This document shows, one piece after another, positions 28,284-35,777 of a stretch of DNA of 64,000 nucleotides. The stretch is taken from positions 86,656-150,655 of the forward strand of contig NZ_JAAGOH010000012.1 of the NCBI RefSeq assembly GCF_010499455.1. Reading direction: 5' to 3'. The position numbers and the translations under genes are program-made. Position 1 is the stretch's first letter. Each line of letters begins with the position of its first letter. Origin of the DNA: Ideonella livida (lineage in GTDB: Bacteria; Pseudomonadota; Gammaproteobacteria; Burkholderiales; Burkholderiaceae_C). The notes beneath the pieces were generated by a model. It saw only the letters and a program-made list of their open reading frames with translations, ran no database searches and was not told the DNA's origin.

Positions 28284-29632
28284 GCGCCGCCCTGCCTGAG
28301 ACCGCGGGCCCCCACGCCGCGCCCGCGCGCCACCTGGACGTGCTGGTATGCGGCGGCGGCGTGGCCGGCACCGTGGCGGCCGTGGCCGCCGCGCGCGGCG
28401 GTGCCCGTGTGGCCCTGCTGGAACGCTACGGCTTTCTGGGTGGCAACGCCACCGCCGGTGCCGTGGCCCAGTTCAACAGCTGGCAGACCGCCGCGGGCCG
28501 CACGGTGGTGGCCGGCCTGGCGCAGGAGGTGGTAGACCGCCTGCGCATCCTGGGCGGCGCCGGGGCGCATCAGCGCTTCCAAATGTCCACGGGCCACTGG
28601 ATGGACCGGGTGGAATACGCGCCCGAGCTGCTCAAGCTGGTGCTGGACGAGATGGTGCTGGAAGCCGGCGTGACCCCCCTGCTACACACCAACTTGCTGG
28701 CGGTGCACACCGCGCCCCTGCCCGGGGCGCCTGCGGCCCGCGCCGTGACCGGCGTGGAGACGCTGGGCCGCGGCGGGCGCAGCCACTGGTGCCCGCGGGT
28801 GCTGATCGACGCCAGCGGCGACATGGAAGCCGCCCGCCTGGCCGGCGCCCCCCTGCTGGACCTGGGTCAGGGCGAGACCCTGCAGCCCGCCACCATGATG
28901 TTCCGCTTTGGCCCGGTGGACTTTGCCACCCTGGACGCCGTGCCCGCCGCCGCGCTGCAGGCCCTGGCCCGGCAGGGCCACGCCCAAGGCTGGCTGGCGC
29001 GCGCCGCGCTGCATGCTGCACGCGAGCCCGGTAGCGACGACGCCTGGTTCAACATCAGCCGCCTGGCGGTGGACGCCACCGACCCCGCCGCCCTGGGCCA
29101 GGCCGAGATGGAGGGCCGGCGCCAGGCCTGGCGGGCCGCCCGCTTTCTGCGCGAGCAGGTGCCGGGCTGCAGCCAGGGCCAGCTGCGTGCCTTTGGCACC
29201 CAGGTGGGCGTACGCGAAACGCGCCGGGTGCAAGGCGACTGGGTCCTGAGCGCCGAGGACCTGCTGCGCCCGACCGCGTTTGCCGACGCGGTGGCCGCCG
29301 GCGCCTACCCCATCGACATCCACCCCGCACAAGGCGGCGAGCTGGACTACCGCGGCCTGGGCGAGCACCACGCGTACCAGATCCCCTGGCGCAGCCTGTG
29401 CGCCCAGGGCCCGGTGAACCTGCTGGTGGCCGGGCGGGGCCTGTCGGCCACCCACCAGGCCCTGGCCGCCGTGCGGGTGATGACCATTGCCATGGCCCTG
29501 GGCCAGGCCGCCGGCACCGGTGCGGCCCTGGCGGTGGCCACCACCCCGGGCACCGTCCCTGCCCCGGTGCGCGCCGTGGCGGTCAGCGCCCTGCAGGCCC
29601 GCTTGCGGGCCGAGGGCGCCTGCCTGGCGTGA
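28280..29632 (+). CDS. FAD-dependent oxidoreductase (FAD_oxidored family)
   Basis: A 450-residue flavoprotein. The dinucleotide-binding motif VLVCGGGVAGTVAAVAAARGG is at about residues 21-41, followed by LLERYGFLGGNATAG, which marks the FAD-dependent oxidoreductase group of PF12831. A second conserved part, DASGDMEAARLAGAP, lies near residue 177 and GRGLSATHQALAAVRVM near the end. Substrate unknown; coupling to the Bug receptor gene by a 4-base overlap suggests that it oxidises or reduces the imported compound. The stop lies 2 bases from a convergent MFS gene. Confidence 0.88.
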   Translation: MSAALPETAGPHAAPARHLDVLVCGGGVAGTVAAVAAARGGARVALLERYGFLGGNATAGAVAQFNSWQTAAGRTVVAGLAQEVVDRLRILGGAGAHQRFQMSTGHWMDRVEYAPELLKLVLDEMVLEAGVTPLLHTNLLAVHTAPLPGAPAARAVTGVETLGRGGRSHWCPRVLIDASGDMEAARLAGAPLLDLGQGETLQPATMMFRFGPVDFATLDAVPAAALQALARQGHAQGWLARAALHAAREPGSDDAWFNISRLAVDATDPAALGQAEMEGRRQAWRAARFLREQVPGCSQGQLRAFGTQVGVRETRRVQGDWVLSAEDLLRPTAFADAVAAGAYPIDIHPAQGGELDYRGLGEHHAYQIPWRSLCAQGPVNLLVAGRGLSATHQALAAVRVMTIAMALGQAAGTGAALAVATTPGTVPAPVRAVAVSALQARLRAEGACLA

Positions 29633-29634
29633 AC

Positions 29635-30891
29635 TCAGCGCAGCGCCGGGGTGGGGGCCGCCTTGGCCCGCCACCCCACCGCCGCCAGGGCCACGGCCAC
29701 GCCCAGGCTGCACGCCCCCAGCCAGGCGACGGCCGGCAGCAGGCCGCCGGTGGCCGCTTGCAAGGCTTGCAGCATCAGCGGGCTGAGGAAGCTGCCGGCA
29801 AAGAAGCAACTGCTCCACAGGCCCATGCCGCGGCCGCGGTGCGCCAGCGGAAAGCGGCCCAGGGCCCAGGCGATGAGTGCCGGGATGGCCACGCCGTTGC
29901 CGAACTGGGCCACCAGCGCCGCCGCCAAGGCGCTGGCCAGCGCCGGCGCGCCGCCCAGACCCAGAAAGCCCAGGCCGTAGCAGCCCAGCACCAGCGCCAG
30001 GTGCAGCGGCAAGCGGCCCACCGGCAGGCGGGTGAAGACCCAGCCACCGGCCAGCACCCCCACGCTGGAGAGCATGACGTAGAAGCCGATGCGCTCGGGC
30101 GAGGTCAGGCCATGTTCGGCCAGCAGGCGCCCCAGCTGCACCGCCTGCACAAAGTAGAGCGCCGAGACGGCCAGGGTGACGCCAGCCACCCGCAGCGCCA
30201 CCGGCCAGGGCCACCCAGCGTCCGGAGCAGCGGCTGAGGCGGCGGTGGGCGCTGCCGTGGCCCCCACGGTGGCGGCGTCGCCAGCTGCCTGCGACGCGTG
30301 GGGCCGGGCCGGCTCCGGCAGGCACCAGAAGGCCGCCGCCAACACCGGTACGCCCAGCAGGTACAGCAGGAACGGCGCCTGCCAGTGCAGGCTGCCCAGC
30401 GCCCCGCCAACCACCACCAGCCCAGCGGCCAGCACGGGGCTGAGGATGCTTTGCCACCCCAGCCAGCGCTGGCGCGCCGGCCCCTCGAAGTAGTCCCCCA
30501 GCAGGGCGTTCTGGCTGGTGAAGATGCCCGCCTCGGCCAGGCCGACGGCCAGGCGGGTCCAGAGCACGGCGTGCAGCGATTCCATGAACACCGGCAGCAC
30601 CCCGATGGCCGTGAACAGCACCAGGGACAGCAGCAGCACCGGGCGGCGCCCCCAGCGGTCCACCAACTGCCCGGCCAGCGGCGAGAGCAGCGCCACGCAC
30701 AGCGACGGCAGCGTGAGGATCATGGGCACCAGCCAAGGCGCATGCGGGGTCTGGCCGAAGTGGGCGAAGAGCTGCGGCAGGTTGGGCACCAGGGACACGA
30801 TGGCCATGGTGGGCAGCGCCACCACGGCGATCAAGGTGAGGGCCTGTGCGAGCCCGGGGGCTGCAGCCACGGCTTGGCGGGGGGCGTACAC
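29635..30891 (-). CDS. MFS transporter next to a deglycosidase-like pair
   Basis: A 418-residue major facilitator protein with about 12 helices. The conserved loop after helix 2 reads GQLVDRWGRRPVLLL. A low-complexity Ala/Pro linker sits mid-protein (near residues 200-225). It is paralogous to the MFS protein at 44644-45843, sharing blocks such as QNALLGDYF against GNALLGDYF and RGRGMGLWSS against RGRGMGWWCS. Both lie beside deglycosidase-type genes, so a glycoside, sugar or aglycone is the likely cargo. Starts 3 bases after the isomerase-type gene, same operon. Confidence 0.9.
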   Translation of the reverse strand: MYAPRQAVAAAPGLAQALTLIAVVALPTMAIVSLVPNLPQLFAHFGQTPHAPWLVPMILTLPSLCVALLSPLAGQLVDRWGRRPVLLLSLVLFTAIGVLPVFMESLHAVLWTRLAVGLAEAGIFTSQNALLGDYFEGPARQRWLGWQSILSPVLAAGLVVVGGALGSLHWQAPFLLYLLGVPVLAAAFWCLPEPARPHASQAAGDAATVGATAAPTAASAAAPDAGWPWPVALRVAGVTLAVSALYFVQAVQLGRLLAEHGLTSPERIGFYVMLSSVGVLAGGWVFTRLPVGRLPLHLALVLGCYGLGFLGLGGAPALASALAAALVAQFGNGVAIPALIAWALGRFPLAHRGRGMGLWSSCFFAGSFLSPLMLQALQAATGGLLPAVAWLGACSLGVAVALAAVGWRAKAAPTPALR

Positions 30892-30894
30892 GCC

Positions 30895-31800
30895 TCAGCC
30901 CTCCACCGCATCCAGGCGGCGCTCGATCTGGCGCAGCAGCGCATGCTGGCGGCGCACCTGCTCCAGCGACCGCCAGGGCGCGCGGTCGCCCTCGTACTCG
31001 CTGGAGAGGTAGCCGCCGTAGCCGGCCTGCTTGAGCACCGGCAGCACCCGCTCCCAGGGGATGTGGGCGTCCTGCAGGCGCTCGTCGATGTGGTGGAACT
31101 TGGCCTGGATGAACACCACATGCGGCGCCAGGGCCAGAAAGTCCTGCGGATCGACGGCGATGCCGTTGAGGAAGTCGCGCCGCATCTCGGGGGTCTCGCC
31201 CGGCCAGTGCGGAAGCGGCCGGTCCTGGAAGATGCCCGTGTCCACCAGCAGACCGAAGTGGCGCGAGCCGGTGCGCTCGATGAAGCGCACATAGGCCTCC
31301 ACCACCGGGTGGCGCAGCGGCGTGGGGGCATGGATCTCAGGGCAGATGACGATGCGGCGGCGCTCGGCCAGGTCCAGGCAGCGCTCGATGGCCTCTTCCC
31401 AGATGGGGTCGGGCACCAGGTCAAAGCTCACCACGCCGATCTTGGGGCGCACATAGGCAAAGCCCAGGCGCGCGGCCAGCTCGATGTCGCGCGACAGGTC
31501 GGCGGCGGCCTCGCGGGCGGTCATGGGCCGGGACAGGTGCAGCCGGGTGTCGATCCAGGCGCCGAAGTTGGTGGGCTCCAGGCGGTGGCGCTCCAGCAGG
31601 CGGAACCAGTGGTCGATCCAGGCGGTGTCGGGCTCGGGGTAGCCCGGCACATGGGCCTCGCCCAGCAGCTCAATGCCGGTGGCCCCCAGGTCGGCCACGG
31701 CGGCCAGCGCCTCCTCCAGGCCCATGACCGTGCCCAGGTCGTCGGTGAAGCTGTAGAGCGACACGCCGTAGCGGAAGGGTTTGCGTGTGGACGGTGTCAT
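30895..31800 (-). CDS. C-glycoside deglycosidase alpha-like subunit (TIM barrel)
   Basis: A 301-residue xylose-isomerase-like TIM barrel. It shares with the proteins at 52004 and 53891 an N-terminal SLYSF segment and metal-site signatures: PEIHAP (Glu), VDTG (Asp), AKFHHID (His) and SSEYEGD (Glu), the ligand set of manganese-type epimerases and of characterised C-glycoside deglycosidase alpha subunits. A DUF6379 beta-like gene precedes it by 7 bases, the arrangement seen for the CarB/CarC and DgpB/DgpC enzymes. Those cleave the C-C bond of 3-oxo-C-glycosides by beta-elimination. Family and pairing are well supported; the substrate is inferred only. Confidence 0.78.
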   Translation of the reverse strand: MTPSTRKPFRYGVSLYSFTDDLGTVMGLEEALAAVADLGATGIELLGEAHVPGYPEPDTAWIDHWFRLLERHRLEPTNFGAWIDTRLHLSRPMTAREAAADLSRDIELAARLGFAYVRPKIGVVSFDLVPDPIWEEAIERCLDLAERRRIVICPEIHAPTPLRHPVVEAYVRFIERTGSRHFGLLVDTGIFQDRPLPHWPGETPEMRRDFLNGIAVDPQDFLALAPHVVFIQAKFHHIDERLQDAHIPWERVLPVLKQAGYGGYLSSEYEGDRAPWRSLEQVRRQHALLRQIERRLDAVEG

Positions 31801-31807
31801 GGTCACC

Positions 31808-32212
31808 TCAGGGCAGGACGATGGTGGCCCAACGGGTTTCGACCACCACGCCGGGTTGGAACTCGATGGGGATGTAAGACTGGCGGATGCGCACCCCCAC
31901 GGTGACTTCGTGCACCCCCGCCGCCAGCCCGCCGGGCCGGTCCACCTGGATGCAGGCGGGCTGGTCCAGCGGCCAGCGCAGGTCGCTGGCCTCGCGCAGC
32001 GCGGCCAGGTCCAGGCGGCGGCCCTGGAGCACGTAGTGGTTGAGGGTGTGGTCAAAGCGTTCACCGTCGACGGTGACGTCCACGCCATCCACCAGGCTGG
32101 CGCGCAGCCCCCGGTAGGACGGCAGGCGCAGCAGCAGCTCAAAGCCGGTGCGGGCGCCCTGCGGGCCGGTGTTGGCAAAGCCCCGTGACTGCACGAGGAA
32201 GCGTTCAAGCAT
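31808..32212 (-). CDS. C-glycoside deglycosidase beta-like subunit (DUF6379)
   Basis: A 134-residue beta-rich protein of the DUF6379 type. Shared landmarks with the two proteins at 53037 and 53461 are LP.YRGL, a central VDG, a GR..L segment, and PGGLAAGVHEVTVGVR leading to YIP. In known enzymes this small subunit packs on the TIM-barrel alpha subunit and completes the active site. It lies directly upstream of the alpha-like gene, same strand. The ATG at 32212 begins at the family core; the frame stays open further upstream but reads through a decayed reductase gene. Confidence 0.75.
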   Translation of the reverse strand: MLERFLVQSRGFANTGPQGARTGFELLLRLPSYRGLRASLVDGVDVTVDGERFDHTLNHYVLQGRRLDLAALREASDLRWPLDQPACIQVDRPGGLAAGVHEVTVGVRIRQSYIPIEFQPGVVVETRWATIVLP

Positions 32213-32247
32213 GAGAACTCCAGAAAGAGGAGGAACAGCGCGGTGGC

Positions 32248-32541
32248 CTACAGGTCCACCACCAGCCGGGAGGACAGGGCGCGCGAGCAGCAGGGCGTGA
32301 ACTGCCGCCCGGCTGGCCAGCCCTGCCTCGCCGCAGCCGCCCGGGTGGCCGCCAGCAGACCCGCCGGCCAGCAGCAGGCGCGGCGGCGGGGCGGCGCCCT
32401 GCCCTTCGCCCGGGTCGGGCCGCAGGGCGAACAGGTTGCGCGGTGCCCCCAGCTGCAGCACCTCGCCGCCCAGCAGCGCGCCACCCGCACCGGCCGCAGG
32501 CCCGTGGCGGGCGCGGCCGGCGGCATCACCGGCGTGTTCAT
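32248..32541 (-). pseudogene. Remnant of a VanB-type reductase gene
   Basis: The frame starts at 32541 by an ATGA overlap with the Rieske oxygenase stop, as an intact reductase gene would, and ends with QFTPCCSRALSSRLVVDL, the C-terminal tail of VanB-type ferredoxin reductases. Between them only 97 codons remain where about 320 are expected. A shifted frame inside it reads GEVLQLGAPRNLFALRP followed by LLLAGG, which matches the flavin/NAD-binding part of VanB. So two large deletions and frame changes have reduced the gene. It fills the apparent gap between the oxygenase and deglycosidase genes. Confidence 0.75.
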
Positions 32542-33587
32542 GCCGCGCGGCCCCCCTGCTCGGCCGCGATCAGCTGGTCCAACAGGCGGCGGGCGCGCAC
32601 GGCGGCGGCGTCGCTGGCCAGCAGCACCGGGTGGTGGTCCCAGAAGGGGGTGTCGCCCAGCGCACGCTGCTGCAACTCCAGCATGGGCAGGTCTTCGGTC
32701 TCAAAGGGCACGCGCAGCGCGGCGGTCTGCTGGCGGGCCAGGGCGGCGCCTTGCTCGCCCATGGCCTTGGGGAAGGCGATGCCGAACCAGTAGTGCGTGG
32801 TGGTGGCCGTCTCCGGGGTGAACAGGTGCGGCAGGAAGTTCTGCCGGCCCTCGCTGCGGGGGCGGCCGGTGGGCGTGGCGCCGGCATCCAGCAGCATGCT
32901 GGCGGGCGCGTCCCAGCGCACGTCGATCCAGCGGTCCACCCGCAGGCCCGGCGGCAGGCCCATGGCCTGGTAGAGGAAATCGGGCATCACCTCGTTCTCG
33001 GTCTGGCGCATCGACCAGACGGTCTGTCCCTCCTGCCGCAACTCGGTGTGGGCATGCTTGACGGCATCACTGCCCAGCGTGCCAGGGTGCAGGAACTCGA
33101 TGTGTGAGAGGTCCAGGATGTTGTCCGTCTCCAGCACATAGTTGGCCCGGGCGTGCAGGTAGCCCTTGCCCACGTGCCAATGCGCGGGGTCCAGGGCCGA
33201 GAAGTCCGGAATGCGCGCGGCCTCGGCCAGGGCCGGGTCGCCCATCCAGATCCACAGGATGCTGTGGCGCTCCACCAACGGCCAGGACCGCACCCGCGCC
33301 GCCGCTGGCACCTTGCCATTGCCGTGCGGGTTGTGGGTGCAGGCGCCCGAGCCGTCAAAACGCAGGCCGTGGTAGGCGCACTGGATGGCCTGACCGTCGT
33401 CACACACCCGGCCGGCCGACAGCGGCACAAAGCGGTGCGGACAGCGGTCATCCAGCGCATGAGCCACGCCTTGCGCATCACGGAAGAAGACCAGCTTCTG
33501 GTCCAGCAGGGTGCGCGCCAGCAGGGCGCCGGGCTTCACCTCCTCGTCCCAAGCGGCCATGGTCCAGGCGTTCTTGAGGTAGCTCAC
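32538..33587 (-). CDS. Rieske oxygenase, vanillate O-demethylase type
   Basis: A 349-residue oxygenase component. The Rieske site has Cys49, His51, Cys70 and His73 (CPHR ... CAYHG); the mononuclear iron site reads NILDLSHIEFLHPGT with His162 and His167. Overall layout and the opening YLKNAWTMAAWDEEV match VanA, which demethylates methoxy-aromatics. The GTG at 33587 is chosen because AAGGAG lies 6 bases before it and the VanA-like sequence begins there. Its reductase gene just downstream is a remnant, so electrons must come from elsewhere. Divergent TetR gene with a palindrome in between. Substrate unknown. Confidence 0.87.
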   Translation of the reverse strand: MSYLKNAWTMAAWDEEVKPGALLARTLLDQKLVFFRDAQGVAHALDDRCPHRFVPLSAGRVCDDGQAIQCAYHGLRFDGSGACTHNPHGNGKVPAAARVRSWPLVERHSILWIWMGDPALAEAARIPDFSALDPAHWHVGKGYLHARANYVLETDNILDLSHIEFLHPGTLGSDAVKHAHTELRQEGQTVWSMRQTENEVMPDFLYQAMGLPPGLRVDRWIDVRWDAPASMLLDAGATPTGRPRSEGRQNFLPHLFTPETATTTHYWFGIAFPKAMGEQGAALARQQTAALRVPFETEDLPMLELQQRALGDTPFWDHHPVLLASDAAAVRARRLLDQLIAAEQGGRAA

Positions 33588-33614
33588 GGGGTCTCCTTGT
33601 GGTGGGTAGAAAAT

Positions 33615-33629
33615 GTGAACAGTGTTCAC
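33615..33629. promoter_or_regulatory. TetR-type operator palindrome
   Basis: The perfect 15-base palindrome GTGAACA-G-TGTTCAC lies 28 bases before the Rieske start codon and 69 bases before the divergent TetR start. It is of the size and position expected for a TetR-family operator controlling both genes. Confidence 0.78.
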
Positions 33630-33697
33630 TTTAGAACCTGACGCCACCCACCACCCAGCGGGTAAACCCCCGGGCGCCCTGCACTGAGAATGCCGCC

Positions 33698-34399
33698 ATG
33701 CCCCGCACGCGCGCCCCCCAAACCCCCGACGGCCCTGCCGACAACCTGACCGCCCCGGCGACCGAGCTCGCCCGCCAGACCCACCCCGCCACGGCGGACG
33801 CCCCGCGCCCCTACCACCACGGCCAGCTGCGCACGGCCGCGCTGGAGGCCGCCCGCCAGGTGGTGCGCCACCAAGGCCACGGCGCCGTGGCCATGCGGGA
33901 GCTGGCCCAGGGTCTGGGCGTGGCGCCCAGCGCCCTGTACCGCCACTTTGCGCACCGCACGGCCTTGCTGCTGAACCTGGCCGATGCGGTGCACGCCGAG
34001 CTCCTGGCCCAGTTGCAAGCCCTGGTGCAGGCCGAGGCCGACCCGCAGCGCGCCCTGCGCCACGCCGCGCACCAGTTCCTGGCGTTTGCGCAGGCCGAGC
34101 CCGGCCTCTTGCGCATGGTCTATGACGACGGTCTGATGAACGCCCCCGACGCCCAGGCCGCCCTGCCCGCCCTGCAGGCCACCCACGCCCTGCTGCTGGA
34201 GCTGACCCTGCGCGCCTGGCCGCAGCTGGGCCCGGCCGGCGCGCGGCTGCGCCTCATCGCCTACTGGTCCACGCTGTTCGGCTACGCCATGGTGCGCAGC
34301 CAGCACCTGCTGCAGCCCTATATGCACGCCGGCTTGGCCGACGCCGACATGGCGGCCGCCGTGGTGGCCGCCGCCATGGGTGAGACGGCGGTGGACTGA
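33698..34399 (+). CDS. TetR-family repressor beside the Rieske oxygenase
   Basis: A 233-residue regulator. After a 40-residue low-complexity leader comes the DNA-binding domain (HHGQLRTAALEAARQVV, then LAQGLGVAPSALYRHFAHRTAL). The all-helical ligand domain contains a Tyr-Trp-Ser segment (AYWSTLFGYAMVRSQ) usual in this group. It diverges from the oxygenase gene with a perfect palindrome between them, so it most likely represses the oxygenase operon. Effector unknown; a methoxylated aromatic or aglycone would fit. Confidence 0.9.
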   Translation: MPRTRAPQTPDGPADNLTAPATELARQTHPATADAPRPYHHGQLRTAALEAARQVVRHQGHGAVAMRELAQGLGVAPSALYRHFAHRTALLLNLADAVHAELLAQLQALVQAEADPQRALRHAAHQFLAFAQAEPGLLRMVYDDGLMNAPDAQAALPALQATHALLLELTLRAWPQLGPAGARLRLIAYWSTLFGYAMVRSQHLLQPYMHAGLADADMAAAVVAAAMGETAVD

Positions 34400-34431
34400 A
34401 CGGGCCCGCCCACCTGCCACCAAGTGAGGGG

Positions 34432-34902
34432 CTAATCCGGTCGGGGAATGGCGTTGTACTGCGCCCGGGCGGCGTCGTATTGGCCGGCCTCGGTGGTCTG
34501 GTCGGGGTAGAGGCGGTAGCTGGGGGCCACGATGGGCTCCACGGTGTGGGGGTGCACCACGATCAGGGAGCGCAAGGCAAAGCGCTCGCCCGCCATGGCC
34601 TGCAGGGGGGCGGCCCAGCGCGCAAAGTCAGGGTCGTCCGCCGTGAGGACTTGCGCCCGGCCCTTGATCTTGCAGCCCTTCTGCACAAATACGTCGATGA
34701 AGCTCAGGCCCACCTGGGGGTGATGGCGGATATTGCGGACGGACTCCGGCGAGGCGATGTTGGCGATCACCACCCGCGCGCCGCCTTCCACCACGGCAAA
34801 GATCTCCTTGGGGCTGACGCTGGGCCCCCCTTCCGCGTCCACCGTGGCCAGCCAGCACAGGACAGAGCGGTGGGCGTAGGCGAGCAGTTCGGGATGGGTC
34901 AT
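34432..34902 (-). CDS. Pyridoxamine 5-phosphate oxidase-family protein
   Basis: A 156-residue split-barrel flavin-binding protein. Features are the opening AHRSVLCWLATVDAEGGPSVSPKE (given as a segment), VVIANIASPESVRNIRHHP for phosphate binding, and GCKIKGRAQV near residue 77. Such proteins bind FMN, F420 or heme and reduce or sense small molecules; the exact activity cannot be told. The ATG at 34902 begins at the conserved core; the open frame upstream encodes only a tandem repeat. Convergent with tetR and unlinked to neighbours by strand. Confidence 0.82.
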   Translation of the reverse strand: MTHPELLAYAHRSVLCWLATVDAEGGPSVSPKEIFAVVEGGARVVIANIASPESVRNIRHHPQVGLSFIDVFVQKGCKIKGRAQVLTADDPDFARWAAPLQAMAGERFALRSLIVVHPHTVEPIVAPSYRLYPDQTTEAGQYDAARAQYNAIPRPD

Positions 34903-34996
34903 GGCCGGGGGGTGATGGGGCATGGGAAGCTGGTGAGGCGGGGGGAGCCGGCGGTGCAGTGGCGGTCGCGATGCATGTTGCCAAAGGTCGGGCAAC

Positions 34997-35056
34997 GCCG
35001 TCGTTGGTGCCATCGTTGGTGCCGTCGCTGGTGCCATCGTTGACGCCACGCTTGGC
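34997..35056. repeat. Imperfect 12-base tandem repeat
   Basis: Five units of a 12-base sequence, first four close to GCC(G/A)TCGTTGGT, the fifth diverged. It lies between the PPOX-family gene and the small membrane-protein gene. In either strand it would translate as short amino-acid repeats, so it lacks stops, but nothing suggests that it is coding. Confidence 0.7.
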
Positions 35057-35198
35057 TTCACTTCGCGCCGCCGTTCGCGCCGTGTTCTACCCCATTCACG
35101 CCCGCTACCGCCATTCCATCGCGACGGGCTGGCCAGGCCAGGGGCTGGAGCGGACAGTCAGGTCCATCGACACCGCTTTTGACCTCAAGGAGATTCTG

Positions 35199-35720
35199 AT
35201 GACCCCCGCTTCTCACCTGCCCCTGTGGGTTCCCGTGCTGCTGGCTGTGCTGCTGGTGGTGGGTTGGCAGCAGTCGCAGCCGCGCCAGGTCAAGCCCAAG
35301 GCGCTGGTGGTGGTGGCGGCGGTGATGGCCGGGCTGTCGCTGCGCAGTGTGATGACGGTCTTGGGCGTTGAGCCGCTGGTGCTGGCCCTGTGGCTGGGCG
35401 GCTATGGCCTGGCGGTGGCGGCCGGGGCGCGCTACTTTGGCGCCCAGGGCTGGGTGGCGCGTGGTGAGGGCTCGGCGCTGCGGGTGCATGTGCCGGGCAG
35501 CTGGGTGCCCATGGGCCTGATCGTGGCGATCTTTGCAGCCAACACCGGCTTGAACGTGGCCCGCGCCCTGCACCTGCCGCTGCTGCAGGACGCTCTGGCC
35601 GCCGGGGTGGTGGCGGCGGTGGTGGGCGTGCTCAGCGGTGGCTTCGGGGCCCGGGCACTGGCGGTGCTGCGCTGCGCCCAGGCGGGCCGGCAAGAGCCGG
35701 GTCTGCCGGCGGCCGCCTGA
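35199..35720 (+). CDS. Small integral membrane protein, unknown function
   Basis: A 173-residue protein with about five hydrophobic helices: near residues 8-22, 33-54, 61-80, 103-122 and 130-150. It has few charged residues and no recognisable transporter motif. AAGGAG lies about 7 bases before the ATG at 35199, supporting this start. It resembles uncharacterised multi-pass proteins of Burkholderiales, but I cannot assign a family with confidence. It stands alone and converges on the amidohydrolase gene, with a hairpin between them. Confidence 0.75.
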   Translation: MTPASHLPLWVPVLLAVLLVVGWQQSQPRQVKPKALVVVAAVMAGLSLRSVMTVLGVEPLVLALWLGGYGLAVAAGARYFGAQGWVARGEGSALRVHVPGSWVPMGLIVAIFAANTGLNVARALHLPLLQDALAAGVVAAVVGVLSGGFGARALAVLRCAQAGRQEPGLPAAA

Positions 35721-35751
35721 GCGGCGCAGGGCCGGCGCAGACTGAAGCACA

Positions 35752-35775
35752 AGCCTGGGCCCCGGGCCCCAGGCT
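35752..35775. terminator. Bidirectional hairpin between convergent genes
   Basis: Arms AGCCTGGG (35752-35759) and CCCAGGCT (35768-35775) with a CCCGGG core between two mismatched bases. It fills the short gap between the membrane-protein stop (35720) and the amidohydrolase stop (35778). No clear T-run follows on either strand, so it is a candidate rather than a standard intrinsic terminator. Confidence 0.5.
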
Positions 35776-35777
35776 CA

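Noticed and set aside
31808..32461. Longer reading of the beta-like gene at 31808
   Set aside because: The upstream extension runs through the frame-shifted reductase remnant, so the ATG at 32212 is the credible start.
34432..35061. Longer reading of the PPOX-family gene upstream of 34902
   Set aside because: The added residues come from the 12-base tandem repeat and have no conserved content.
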